From Saturnia japonica (Eukaryota; Arthropoda; Insecta; Lepidoptera; Saturniidae): DNA of 64,000 bases. A program made the position numbers and the translations under genes. This document shows positions 1 through 11,100 of this stretch, one piece after another. The stretch's first letter is position 1. Each line of letters starts with the position of its first letter. The notes beneath the pieces are model-generated. The model was not told where the DNA came from, ran no database searches, and saw only the letters and a program-made list of their open reading frames with translations. The stretch lies in contig CM065309.1 of NCBI GenBank assembly GCA_033032175.1, positions 4,836,001 to 4,900,000 of the forward strand. The letters run 5' to 3'.

Positions 1-195
1 CTTAGGGCTTAAAAGTATTTATTTCATTTCCAAACAGAAATCACACGCGTTGGACTTCGGGAGTCACAGTTTTACGGTAAACTCCATCTTGGCACGAAAT
101 TAAAAAATTCTCTATGACTTATCTTTGTTATACCGTGAAACTGTGGAACCTCCCGGCCAGTGTTCCCTCCTTCTTACGACATCGGGTCCTTCAAG

Positions 196-345
196 CGTAA
201 CGAGAAGAGATGTCTATGCAGGCCGGCGTGATAACAACGACCGCCGATGGATTTAGATCTCTCGGTGGTTGCCGTTGTGTTTGGATTGTACTTTGCTTAT
301 CATCAGGGGACAGTACCATCAGTGTGGCGAGCTATTATAAAAAAT
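196..345 (+). repeat. dispersed repeat family D, copy 1
   Basis: The sequence runs through GTTGCCGTTGTGTTTGG and a pattern of the type GCTTATCATCAGG to CTATTATAAAAAATAAA. The same order of blocks recurs near 11.97-12.09, 31.2-31.32 and 40.37-40.49 kb. The A-rich tails suggest a retroposed 3' end, either a SINE or a non-LTR tail. Confidence 0.5.
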
Positions 346-424
346 AAACCTTCTGTTAGCTTCATCCAAAGCTAACAGTTTCAAATATTCACCATAAATG
401 TCTATGGATGCGATACATTTAGGC

Positions 425-500
425 GGGATCTACAAGCGACATACTATGAAAGCTTAAAAACATTGACACCAGAAAAACAAGAAGAAGAAAAAGAAACACA
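425..500 (+). repeat. dispersed repeat family B, internally deleted copy
   Basis: It starts with GGCGGGATCT and ends with AAAACATTGACACC followed by an AAG-rich tail, like the longer copies at 21.1, 34.2 and 42.9-43.9 kb. The middle ~220 bp of the family is missing. Confidence 0.5.
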
Positions 501-991
501 GGCGACATGGCTTCGGTCTTTCTATAAAATACATCTAACACTGGATTATAAAAACATCTGATTTGGCTGCATGGTCTAGATTCCTTTGCCTTTTCTTTTC
601 AGGGAGAAAGGGAAAAACCATATAAAAAATGTTTATGAATGCAATGAAATTCACCAATTTCCGCCATTGATTATATACGACTCAATTATTACTTAATCAG
701 TATCACTCCTTGTCTTATTGTAATAATTTACTCGTCTTTGTTGTTTGATTTCTCGTGTACGTACACTTGTCTGATTGTATCGCAATTGTCATCTCTCTCA
801 GTATATAGCTTAGTCCTTTCTTTCCATTATCTTGATAAGTACCTATTACCGTCATTTTCTATCAGAAACTTTGCGTTGAAATATAATGCACTAAAAATCA
901 GCATTGTAATTGTAACGTTCAGATGCATCATTTTATGGTTTCACTTTAGTTTCGATTATAATTTATTAAATGTGTTCGTAATATTTGACAG

Positions 992-1093
992 AGAAACGTA
1001 AACGTCAGCGCATCGAGGATTCACTGACTCGACGACGTGACTACAACGAGAGATTCTCGAACTACCGCACGAACCGAGACACGCAGGACGGAG
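992..1093 (+). CDS. penultimate coding exon of an unidentified gene (partial)
   Basis: The exon lies between a polypyrimidine-poor acceptor ending TTGACAG and a GGAG|GTAATA donor. It is 102 nt with phases 2-in and 1-out, which match the final exon at 2552. The frame gives a very basic stretch (KRKRQR) followed by an Arg/Asn/Tyr-rich region. I do not recognise the protein. The basic start followed by a polar, low-complexity tail would suit the cytoplasmic tail of a membrane protein, but no membrane segment is in the window, so this is only a guess. The rest of the gene lies to the left or in exons I could not detect. Confidence 0.6.
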
Positions 1094-1179
1094 GTAATAC
1101 GATTTACCATCACATTATGTTTACTAGTTCTATCGATTAGACTTAATTCTTTGAAGGTAGATATTTTTTACTTCCACAA

Positions 1180-1325
1180 TCTCACCTGATTTTAAGTGAC
1201 GATGTGACCTAAGACGTTAATACGTTAAGTCTAGAAAGTGACTGGGTCTCAATTACAGCTATCGTAAAACGCCTGTAAGTGCTTGGCGACAGATTTTCAA
1301 CTTAACGGTGGTTGATACAAATTTA
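1180..1325 (-). repeat. SINE-like repeat (Metulj-type family), fragment
   Basis: It shares blocks (ATCTCACCTGAT, GACAGATTTTCAACTTAACGG) with the repeat at 20.73-21.01 kb, and is the reverse orientation of copies at 3.57 and 23.8 kb. The name Metulj (lepidopteran tRNA-derived SINEs) is from general knowledge and is tentative. It lies in the intron of the left-edge gene. Confidence 0.45.
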
Positions 1326-2551
1326 TAATTATCATCTATCAAATTATTTTTTAATTCATAATATGAGAAATAGCAGTGATGCATTAAATGTTAATATTTT
1401 GCGAAATCGCTTTTATGTCCAGTTGCAAGACCGAATGTAAATTACTCGCAGAAAACACTTAATTCATATACTGATTTAGATGAACAAAACTAAGTTACTT
1501 ATTTTATAAATCAATTTGGTGGTGGTCAGTTCATTAAAATGCTCATATAAATGTTCCTATGCTGGTCTAATGAACACTTTGTTTCACTGGTGCACTGTCT
1601 TTTTAACTCATTTGTATCGCCTGGTCCGTTATAACGTCTATAATGGGTAAGAACAAAAACATTTTGTCTATATTTCACGACAATAATACTTTTATATATT
1701 TATATTCAGTGACCATCATAAACGTAACGCGTTACGAAACGTTGACGTATTCGAAAGGATTATTGCGAATTTTTTTAAATGAAATATTTTGTAGAACAAA
1801 GTTGTATTTACGCCACGAGTCGATTATCTAGTCTATCATATTTTATTGGAGTTTACTCCATAAGAATCGATTTTCATTTAAAGCCCTCGGTGCGTAAATT
1901 AGATGGAGAGTCGGGTCTTTTTATTATTTTTACTTTCGTTATTATTTCTATTAGCATTATTATTTTATATTTATTTTAATACAATCGTTCTAAATGAGTA
2001 AAATGCAATCTCGCGTCGGAGCTAACTCGCACTATTTTTTAAACTATTGCACTAGATATTTGTTTGTAAATGTGTTTTTGCAAAAAAAATTGCGATACCT
2101 AAAATGAGTTTTTTTAACAATATTCTCCTGAATTTGGAGGAGAGTTTCTTGTAGCATTAGACTCGTGCAATAAAGTATTAATTAATTTATTCAAAATTAC
2201 AGAATCAGATATATTATGTATCTATATGCATAAAAATTATGTAATTACTTAATTAAAAGCATTTTGAAATATTGCTTAATAACATAGTTATTTGCACATA
2301 TATAATTAAATTTGCGACCGAACGGATTGTTCTTATTAGTTTTCGATAAATTTGCGTCACCCATGACGCTTACGTAACTATCTGCTTTGAAATTCAATAT
2401 TAGTTGTATTAAAAATTTTATAGATTTATTTAAAGAAAAAAAACTCGTAATTCTTTCGTATACACGGTAACATTGTATGACGGACAGGCATCGTTTTTTT
2501 TCTTTTCATCACTAATATTATCGGATATTCTGCATGTCGACCACATTTCAG

Positions 2552-2793
2552 CCCACACCGGGCTTCTCACCGACGTCGACTCAGATTACTACGTGACCCC
2601 GAGCCCTGATCGCAACCAACACGTCACCACCGGCTACCAGCGGGCCGAGCTGCCCTACAACAGATCGAACCTTACTCTAGAAGATGAACTGGACAAGCGC
2701 TTCGGGGAGAGCGCACAGCCGACGCTAAAGACAGAGTTTGAGGGGCGAAGTAAAATGACGATCCCTCCTAGAGGGTTGTTTGATGATGTGTAA
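2552..2793 (+). CDS. last coding exon of the unidentified left-edge gene
   Basis: This 242-nt exon follows an ATTTCAG acceptor and ends in TAA at 2791-2793. Joined to 992-1093 it gives about 113 residues of protein C-terminus. The tail is polar and acidic, with the segments TDVDSDYYVTPSP and LTLEDELDKRFG. Its GC content and codon use are clearly higher than the flanking DNA, as expected for coding sequence. It carries no domain I recognise. A polyadenylation signal AATAAA lies about 90 nt downstream. The gene is tail-to-tail with ECM29. Confidence 0.7.
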
Positions 2794-2882
2794 ACTCCTG
2801 TAGAATATAGAATAATAATATAAAAATATTATGAAGATATTTTGTTGTTTTTTTTTTTTAAATAATTACAATATTGAAATCA

Positions 2883-2888
2883 AATAAA
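2883..2888 (+). terminator. polyadenylation signal AATAAA of the left-edge gene
   Basis: A canonical AATAAA sits about 90 nt past the stop codon of the plus-strand gene, inside an AT-rich 3' region. Confidence 0.5.
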
Positions 2889-3238
2889 GTTCAAATATAA
2901 AATTAGCTTACTTTAATTCAAAATATATTAACTATTACAAAAGAACGAAATAAAATATCTTCATAAAGTCACAATTCCTAAATAATGTATAAATTATTTT
3001 ATTATCATAACAATTGTTTATTATTATAAATTTATTTGTAATATTGTTATTTTAATATTTCAATTTTGATTGTGATTTATAAATTAATGTACAAAATAAT
3101 ATTAACGTATAAATTTAATATTCACAAATTAAGACACAAATCCGTAAATAAAGCTGCCTATAAAAAAATCACTAAAAATAAAGTAACTAATAATAATTAT
3201 GAGTTAAATTAATTATATTGATTTTTTTACCAAAAATA

Positions 3239-3322
3239 ATATCGACGCTGAAAAGGCAAATTGACTAACGTGTAAACTTTTGCATATGCACGTTAGTCAA
3301 TTAGCCTTTCCACCGCTGATAT
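3239..3322. repeat. 84-bp hairpin (mini inverted repeat)
   Basis: Two arms of about 34 bp are near-perfect inverted copies; the core arm is AATTGACTAACGTG against CACGTTAGTCAATT with a ~16-bp loop. The outer parts also pair (GATATCGACGCTG-like against CCGCTGATAT). It is most likely a very small foldback element. Confidence 0.6.
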
Positions 3323-3574
3323 GATTTATGTAGCATGCATAATTTTTTATATAAAGTCATCGGCAACTTAATTCGTGCAGCACAAGCTGTGCATATCTTA
3401 GTTTATAATGATATTTTAAAATCTAAGCATAAGTTAGGTCTAGACGTGCTTACTTTATATCAACATCAGCCTTTATACTTACCATTTCAGATTTATAATA
3501 CCATCGCCTACTAATAAATATCGCAAATAAATTATGTTACTCTTCATGTAACATACTATTTTATTTTTTCAAAC

Positions 3575-3800
3575 AATGATGGCTCAGTGGTTCCCTGTAC
3601 GAACAGCGCGTCGTTTGACGTGACATTGAATCCCTAGAATGAGCCTGAACTCGTAATGAATGCATGCGAATATGTATGCCCGCCTGGTTAGTTACCAACC
3701 ACAAGTTAAAAATCTGCCGCCAACCACCTACAGGTGTGTTCCATTAGAGCCAGTCTTCCGCCAGGCTTAACGTGCCACCATCTTAGGTCACATTATCATT
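3575..3800 (+). repeat. SINE-like repeat (Metulj-type), forward copy
   Basis: It begins GATGGCTCAGTGGTT and continues through an RNA polymerase III box-like region (TTGAATCCCTAGAATGAGCC) to TTACCAACCACAAGTT and a CCATCTTAGGTCACAT end. Reverse copies at 12.44-12.64 and 20.73-21.01 kb carry the complements of the same blocks, which defines the family from this window alone. Confidence 0.55.
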
Positions 3801-3878
3801 GAATATCAGGAGAGATTTTGGCCATAACGATAAACTTATAAAGAATATTAAAAACTTGTGTGTCAGTTTACAGGCTGT

Positions 3879-4092
3879 AGAAGTGAAACTTTTCTCTTTC
3901 TCCCTCTCTCTGTATATATTTCGAGTACATTAAGAATAGACGAAGGATAGGGAAACTATATAGAAATGCTTTCTATCTTATTCTCTCATAGCCTAAAACC
4001 TATATATATACATTTATAGCCATCTCTTTTTCGTTTCACATTTTCGATTCATAAAATACAATTCACACCGTCCCAAAAGAAGTTTCACTTCA
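3879..4092. mobile_element. MITE with GAAGTGAAACTT terminal repeats, copy 1
   Basis: About 214 bp bounded by inverted ends AGAAGTGAAACTTTT and AAAAGAAGTTTCACTTC. Its inner segment TTTCTATCTTATTCTCTC is shared with 19.56-19.70 kb, and the same terminal motif bounds 12171-12374. It is nonautonomous; the superfamily is not determined. Confidence 0.6.
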
Positions 4093-7000
4093 AAAAATAC
4101 AATATTCAATGTAATTTAAGCATTAGGTATGAGTTCTTAATTTTCCTAACAAATGCGGATAACATGCTGTGACGGAATCATGTTGTAAATATTGTAATAA
4201 CGTTTCATTAGATAAATAACACAATTGAAGTGATTAAACAAACCAATAATATTACATGCATAAAGTAAGGGATCTGTAGGGTTTCGGTCCTTCCGCCAAT
4301 CCCAGAGTCAAATCTGTTATGGTCCTTCGAGCGTTTATTGAGTAATATCAAGAATCGGTTGCGATCGACGAAATCCGGTCACGTTTTCTTTTTTATTGAA
4401 TTTGTTCAACTTCGCCGCTACTACACTAGTTTAATTTTTATTAAATAATTACATCAACTTTGAAATTAAATGTAAGGCTTCAAAAAATATAATTAAAAGC
4501 ATCGGTGTTAGTTGTTGCAATCAGGAATGTGAATTGAATCTTGACAGAGAACTAACTGGTAAGTAGTGCCCCAACATTTTCTAGGGCTTATAAATTTTAC
4601 GTTAAGCTTTTAAAAGTAACGCTTTCTTCGAAAATCAATAACATTTTATTTCTACAAGGATGAAGTAAAACCACTTAAGACATCAAAGATAGATTTATGG
4701 TTCATCAAACGAACTAATACAATAAACCCTAAATAATAATTCATAATTCGAAGTTGGAAAGAATAAGTCAAATTTTTAACAAAAAATCCCTTGCACAAGG
4801 GTATTTGGTTTGTGATAATTCCTAATGTATTATTACTTTCTATTAGACAATTGATTTTCAAACTCCACTAGGGAGGTGCGAATACATAAATAAAGGAGGG
4901 CGTGGGTGTTTTTACCTTTTTATTGGACATTATTGTCCTAGGCCCATTTCGATGGAGAGAGTTTATCACACATTACCTGGGCGCGAAATCGTACGCTATT
5001 ATCGCAATGTAATAATCGCCATAAGATTATCGTATCATAATGTTTACATAAAGACAAGAACTAAATTCTCGCCTACGACTATGTCATACGAGATTAGCAA
5101 GTAACTTATCGCCTACTGCAACTGGAAACAGCGATATATATATATACATGTATAGTAAGAAGATTCTTACTTACCAGTTCTCGACTTGTATAAACACGAT
5201 CTCGTATGACATTTTTTCAAGTTCATACGCGTATCGTAGGTATCAGTTTGAACTGATTTGAGTGCAAGATCTGCCATACGAGTTCAGTGATTACTACGGT
5301 ATTTTTTGTTCTCAAAGTGACACAAAGATCATTGAAATTTGAACCTTCTGATAATATTTAGTTCTTTAAACTTTATAGAAGTTACGAGTGTTTGTAATAA
5401 GTACGAGAATTTAGAATGAGTAAAAGACAAAGTATTAGTTGCTCCAAGTGTTTCTTTTAGTTATCCATCTTTTACCGTGTTCCTTTTATTAAATCTTAGA
5501 AGAGCAAAAATAATTAAAACACCTTCGTGCACTGCACTCATAGTAGATTTTTGCTTACAAATTCTGTTTAGACAAAGTCGATTAATATTCAGTAGAGAGA
5601 CAATTGCGCCCAAAGTGGAAGGACGACAATCGAGAATGTACATGAAGAAACTTTTTTGTTTTTCGATAATCGTATTTTCGAGTCGAGAAACTCTCCGTGT
5701 AAATGGGCCTTTATTGTATTTTAAAATTGCATGGCGAACCTACTTGTTGCACCGAGGGGGGGGGCAAGGGCATTTTCATTTTAGGCAGTAGGGAGGCGTG
5801 TTAAAAAACTTTGGAAACCTCCGTATTAGACATTATTGTAGTAATGTTGGTTAAAATACATTAGCTTATACTATTAAGTGTTTGTATTAGTCAGTAACTA
5901 TATTGTTAGAAATTATACAAAAAATGACCGTCCAAAATTCTGAAAACGAATGCAATTTTTACTATGCCCTGATTAAAAGGGTAATTTACTTGAATTAGGC
6001 TAACTCTTAACATTGTCCATCACTCGTAATTTTTTCATTCAATACGTATAGTCACTGAAAATATTTGTCTAGATAGAAAACAAATACATATTACTGTTTA
6101 GCAAAAGCTGTTGTTTACAAATCAACATATTTATTGCCATGAGAATCGCTTGATTAGCAAATACGCTTGTTAATAATTGTAATAATGTAAATTAATTTAT
6201 AACCTATATGCTAATGAAGTGTGATTCATGTCGTTAATAATGTGTGATATAATGTATTTGCAGTAGATAATATTAGTATGTACAGGCATAAATACCTGTA
6301 TGTAAAAAGGTATTATGAATGTAATATTTGTTTTATATAAGTATTACATCGTGACCAGGCCTTCTAGACGAACGAGTGTAATTCTTGTCAATGCAAAAAT
6401 TCAAATAATCACAAAAACCGATTACCGAATCATAAATTACTGATAGTTATCAAAAATAAAATTTGATGAAAATATTAACTTGTTAAATAAAATGTAAAAA
6501 TGCATTAGTATATTTTTTTGTAATCTGTGAAAGAAGAGAGTGACGTCACATCTGTACAAGCCCGGTGAAGCTGTAAAAGCCTTCTTAGACTTTAGGTGCA
6601 TTATGGCTAACAGAATAGTCAAAAAAAAGTTACATTTATCAGTCGTCTATTTGGCTTGGACATGTAATACATATGTTAATAAAATTAAATGTAAATAATA
6701 AGCTAATATTTATACCCCATAGGAGTCATTTGTTATCAAATTAATAATATTTTGTTTCATTCCACTGATGTATCGTTTTAGTATTAAATAATGATGTGAT
6801 ACTGTTTACTTTTTCATGTTTCATTTTTATCCGCAGTATAAATGTTTCTTTGATTGGATAATAATAAAATCATTCTCAGACCATTAATAATTCAGTGTAA
6901 ATTTGTTTAATTACGAACATTTAAATAACGATTAGTTGCATTCAATAATAATACGAGTAACTGGATGGTTCGGGACCCGCCGTCACGTACGTAGCGAGGC

Positions 7001-7963
7001 GTTTTTTGTTGGGTCAAGAACATTCTGAAATCGGGGATAATGGACAAATCGACGAACTGTGCAAAAAACAATAAAATCAAAACGTGATAAACAAGCTAAT
7101 AAGCTCATTAACAAAAAATATAGTAAATTGTCGATTTATTATTTGGAAACGGGTGTATATGGCTGCCTGTTCACTGAAGTGGAGCGGAGCTTAAGCGGAT
7201 CGATCATCGACAGTTCTATGGAATAGTACCTATAGTTTACAGTATGATTAACAACATTAATGTTCAATTCATTCAATATTTATCTAGTTATTGTGTTGTA
7301 ATTAACGTTTAACCACAATCTGCCTTAATATAAAAGTAACAATACGACCGAAACTAACAAATTAACCAGAAAAATTATTTACATAAATATATCTTTTGAA
7401 ACACACCTACTTTTTGGCTACTTACTACTAAGACGTTCTTCCTAATTAGAAAGGCCAATAAATGAAAGTAACAAATCGTTTTGTAGGTAAGTAAATTTGA
7501 GAACGTACATTAAAATATCAGCTATGTAATGGCACCCGTTAGATCTCGGTTCTTTCGGTGATAACGACTACCGCGAATGTCGTTTCTACCGAACTTGGCT
7601 GCCTTTACACGTTTTTGTTGGGATATCATTACTTTGCTGGGCGGGTGGAAAAGTCGTTGTAGTTGGTGTGCATTACGAGTATTATTTCTTCTAATACAAC
7701 ATAAAATTTTATTGGTTATTTTCACAAATGTGTAGATCGAAGTTTTTGATTTATGGAGGGTCAAAATTAGCTCGAAATGGTTTGTGTAAATATACACACT
7801 GGCTGGTGGGTCGCCCTTTTCTTTTTTGAATTTTGAAGATGCCTAGATTAAACCACGTCACTTTTATCGACGCTTTATCATAATGTCGACCTACAAACTA
7901 GAAGCCACCATTTATTTAACTTTTTACAAAGTAATAAAACTTCACAAATCGTATTCATAAAAC

Positions 7964-7969
7964 TTTATT
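7964..7969 (-). terminator. polyadenylation signal of ECM29
   Basis: AATAAA on the minus strand, 43 nt downstream of the ECM29 stop codon. Confidence 0.6.
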
Positions 7970-8011
7970 AATCTTTATGTTAATAAGTTATTACAATTTC
8001 ACTTGCCTAAA

Positions 8012-8139
8012 CTATTTGAAATGAACTTTAATATTATCGACTTTGGTTCTTATTTCGTGTGACAAGTCCTTTGACAGATCTTGAACGTACGTGTCATATA
8101 TTACTTTCAACTTGTTTAACTCCTCAGTTTTGTTCAGAT
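8012..8139 (-). CDS. ECM29: ECM29 exon 37 (C-terminus)
   Basis: Acceptor TTACAG; 42 codons plus the TAG stop at 8014-8012. It encodes the charged helical tail, starting [12 protein letters not shown] and ending [10 protein letters not shown], residues 1854-1895. Confidence 0.88.
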
Positions 8140-11100
8140 CTGTAAGGAATTAATAAAGTTATTTAAATATTCTTAAGAAACGTGTTGTCGCTCAAAATAA
8201 TTTTTATAGGCCTCGTGGCGTAGAGATAGGGTAAGCTTTACCATTGAGCCGAGAGGTCGGCAGGTTAGATCCCCGTACATGACTAACTTTTTTATGATGA
8301 GCATTAGTCAGTTGTGTGTCTGGGTGTTGAATATATATATATATATATATGTATGATATGTCAGCTGTTTATTAACCATAATACAAGCTTTGCTTAGTTT
8401 TGAATTAAATGGCCGTGTGAGAAATCGATTCCCCATATTTATTCATTTTTATTATAATTACCTTTTAACTGTTTAACTAGTATCTCCACAATATTTAGAG
8501 CATCTCTTCTGTGTCTCACTTGATTGCTGTTTTCTGGAAAAAGTAACAGTAATATAGTGTGAATCGTGTAAATTTACCTTATAAAGTATTGTTTCGAGAG
8601 TAGAGATAAAAAGAATTCACTTTTCAATGAGTACCTAAACATCGAGTATTTACGTATTCATAGGTTCAAAATGACATTGCATTTATTCACACATTCAAAG
8701 CTTATCGCTCCTATTGTGTAATCCAATCAAAAAATGATCTAAAAATAGAACACTTTCCCTTTTAAACGTTGTCGTTAAGTTAAGGTCTTTTCTAATGATT
8801 TCGACCCCTCTTTTATCTTGATATATAAGCGAGCAGTGTTCCAAGCCAGCACAGTTCTGATGTGGACAACCAAGTGGAAACAAGCGATAAAAAGAACCAT
8901 ACAGAAAGAAATACTAAAAGTATACAGTACAGTATATATAAGTACAATTTTTTCTAAATAGTATCTCGCTTAAGAATGGTTAGAACCTGTGCAAGGCTCG
9001 ATTCCGAAAAGCACTACCGCTATAGTTATTTCTGCTGAAACAAAGCAGGAGTAGTCGAAAGCCGATTCGAAGTTTGTGGTTGGCAACGCACACGAACACT
9101 CCCAACTCATTCCTCAGGAGTAATAACCTATTATGAATGAACTAAGAACTAGTCATTTGAGATTGATAGTACATAGTTATATACTGCAGTGACTACTTCA
9201 AATGAGTTGGACAGAGTATCGATTTGCTACTACATAACATTAAAAACAAATAAACAAAAAAAATGAGCCGTTGTAAGGCGCCTGGCAGAAGTGAAACGTC
9301 ACAAGTGGTTGTTACGTCGATTTTGTACCTACAAGGACGAGACCCAATAGGCGTAGGATAAAAGAAGAATGTAGTACCAAAAATGAGCGATAGATGGTAG
9401 TAAAAGTAATTTAACGGTTACCATAACCACGTGACCCTGTGACTGTTTGAACTAAAATTGATTTAAACCCAGTTGAGTACTCACTAAGCGTATAGTCGAC
9501 AACTGTAGCGGCATGTGTGGTGATACTGCTCACCGCTTTAGCCTTGCTCGAGTGAGATGTATTGTCGGTCTCCATGGGCTCGACAATGCTGGAGAATATC
9601 GCGAGTCTTTCCAGAACTCGAGCCATGGCGGACAAAATGGCGAGTTGCGTCGACCTCGAACTCGACGCGTAAGACTGCGCGCAGTGCTCGAAAAACACAT
9701 CTTGGTATTTCTCTGCAACGTAACAACAATTACAAATAACAAGCTAGCAAGTGCCCGCGATTTCGTGCACTTTAATATGATTGCTTCTGATGTTTCTCAA
9801 AAATCATTGTATACAGGAAGTTAATTATGAACCTTGTTGTGGAATTTTTTTATGTTTATCAATACTATGATTTTTAATGACAATAATTGATAGTGGAAAT
9901 GCATCATTTTAGGTTATGTAGAAATTCACGTTTTAAGGAAACGTCATGTAAACTTTCTTTTGATGAACATAGTATAATTAGCTATTGCCTCGACTGGGTT
10001 CGATTCTCAGGTCGAACAAAGTGTTATTGGGTTTTCCAAAGAATGACGTAATAGTATGTTATGTATTACTTTTTAAATAATAATTATATAATAACCTTGT
10101 GTTTCCGCATCTTTAGGCCACGCCTTTCCCAATAATTCATAAGCGGCTTCTTTAAGCGCAGTCAGCTGTTCCCTTCTCTGTCTTACACCTTCGTTGTCCT
10201 CTTCATCTGAATCTTTACTAACTGATGATTCATCCTTGAAAGAAAAACATGTTTTCTAATTTGTCCTAATAAATAAACTACTAAACTAAACTAACTAAAA
10301 TATTATTTTTTTTATTATGGAAAAGAAAAACAATTATCTGACATCAAAATTATCATATAAATAACCTGGGCTGGCAGACGTTTTTCTGCTCTTGCCCTTT
10401 AATGGATTAACAACATAGCTATGAACCATCGCCTCGATAAAACAAATATAATATGTAAAAATGAGCTCAACTAGTTAAGTCATTCAAAAGTTACTCAATC
10501 ACAAACACATTTCTAATGTTTTGTTAACTATTCTTATAACCTTTCAATTATAGAATGACTTGTGCTTCCCGTCCACTAAAATTAATCAGAAAGAATTAAT
10601 AAAAAAATTATTTTGTGAAATTCTATTTTTAACGATTTTTAGAAACAATATTGACAATTGCTATATATAACCCATGAATTATGTGATTACTTCCCGTGGA
10701 CAATATTTAATAAAAATCCGTTACGAATTAATGAAATTATAAATTTTAGAATATTTTTTTTACGATTCCTTAAAGTGTTATTGAAAATTCTCATATCTCA
10801 TCATTCATAGAATGACTTATACTTCCCGTGTACAAAATTTTATCCAAATCAGTCAAGAAATAAAGAAATCTTTTTTTTTTTAAATATAAGAACCCCATTA
10901 TACAAAATTTCATAAGAATCGGTCAAGCCATTTTTGAGTTAAATTCGGACATCCAAACAAACATACAGACAAACTAAACATTTTTAATGGTATATTGGAG
11001 ATCAGAATCGTTCATATAGTATGCCTATCGGTAAATTTTCAAAAAATATTAAATGTACAGACAGAACCACAGATTTATTAATATAGTATACCTTTGAGAG

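Larger units (their letters stand above)
2889..7963. other. intergenic spacer, left-edge gene to ECM29 3' end
   Basis: AT-rich spacer between two convergent genes. I find a short perfect-like hairpin (3239-3322), a SINE-like copy (3575-3800), a MITE (3879-4092), an imperfect inverted repeat with arms ATGTCATACGAGAT (about 5085-5215), and half of the Harbinger-like MITE end (about 7158-7200, GCCTGTTCACTGAAGTGGAG). A stretch near 6540-6610 resembles the repeat near 44.07-44.14 kb (CCGGTGAAGCTGTAAAAGCC). No supported gene: the open frames here are short and contain no recognisable domain. Confidence 0.6.

Noticed and set aside
5477..5791. 104-codon plus-strand frame in the left spacer
   Set aside because: AT-rich codon use typical of non-coding DNA, no domain, and an opposite-strand frame of similar quality.
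8205..8300. Possible tRNA gene (box A and box B)
   Set aside because: No cloverleaf or acceptor stem can be formed; the sequence fits a tRNA-derived SINE.
9513..9824. Several overlapping frames on both strands around 9.5-9.8 kb
   Set aside because: One of them is ECM29 exon 35 with correct splice sites and phase; the rest are shadows made open by its GC-rich composition.
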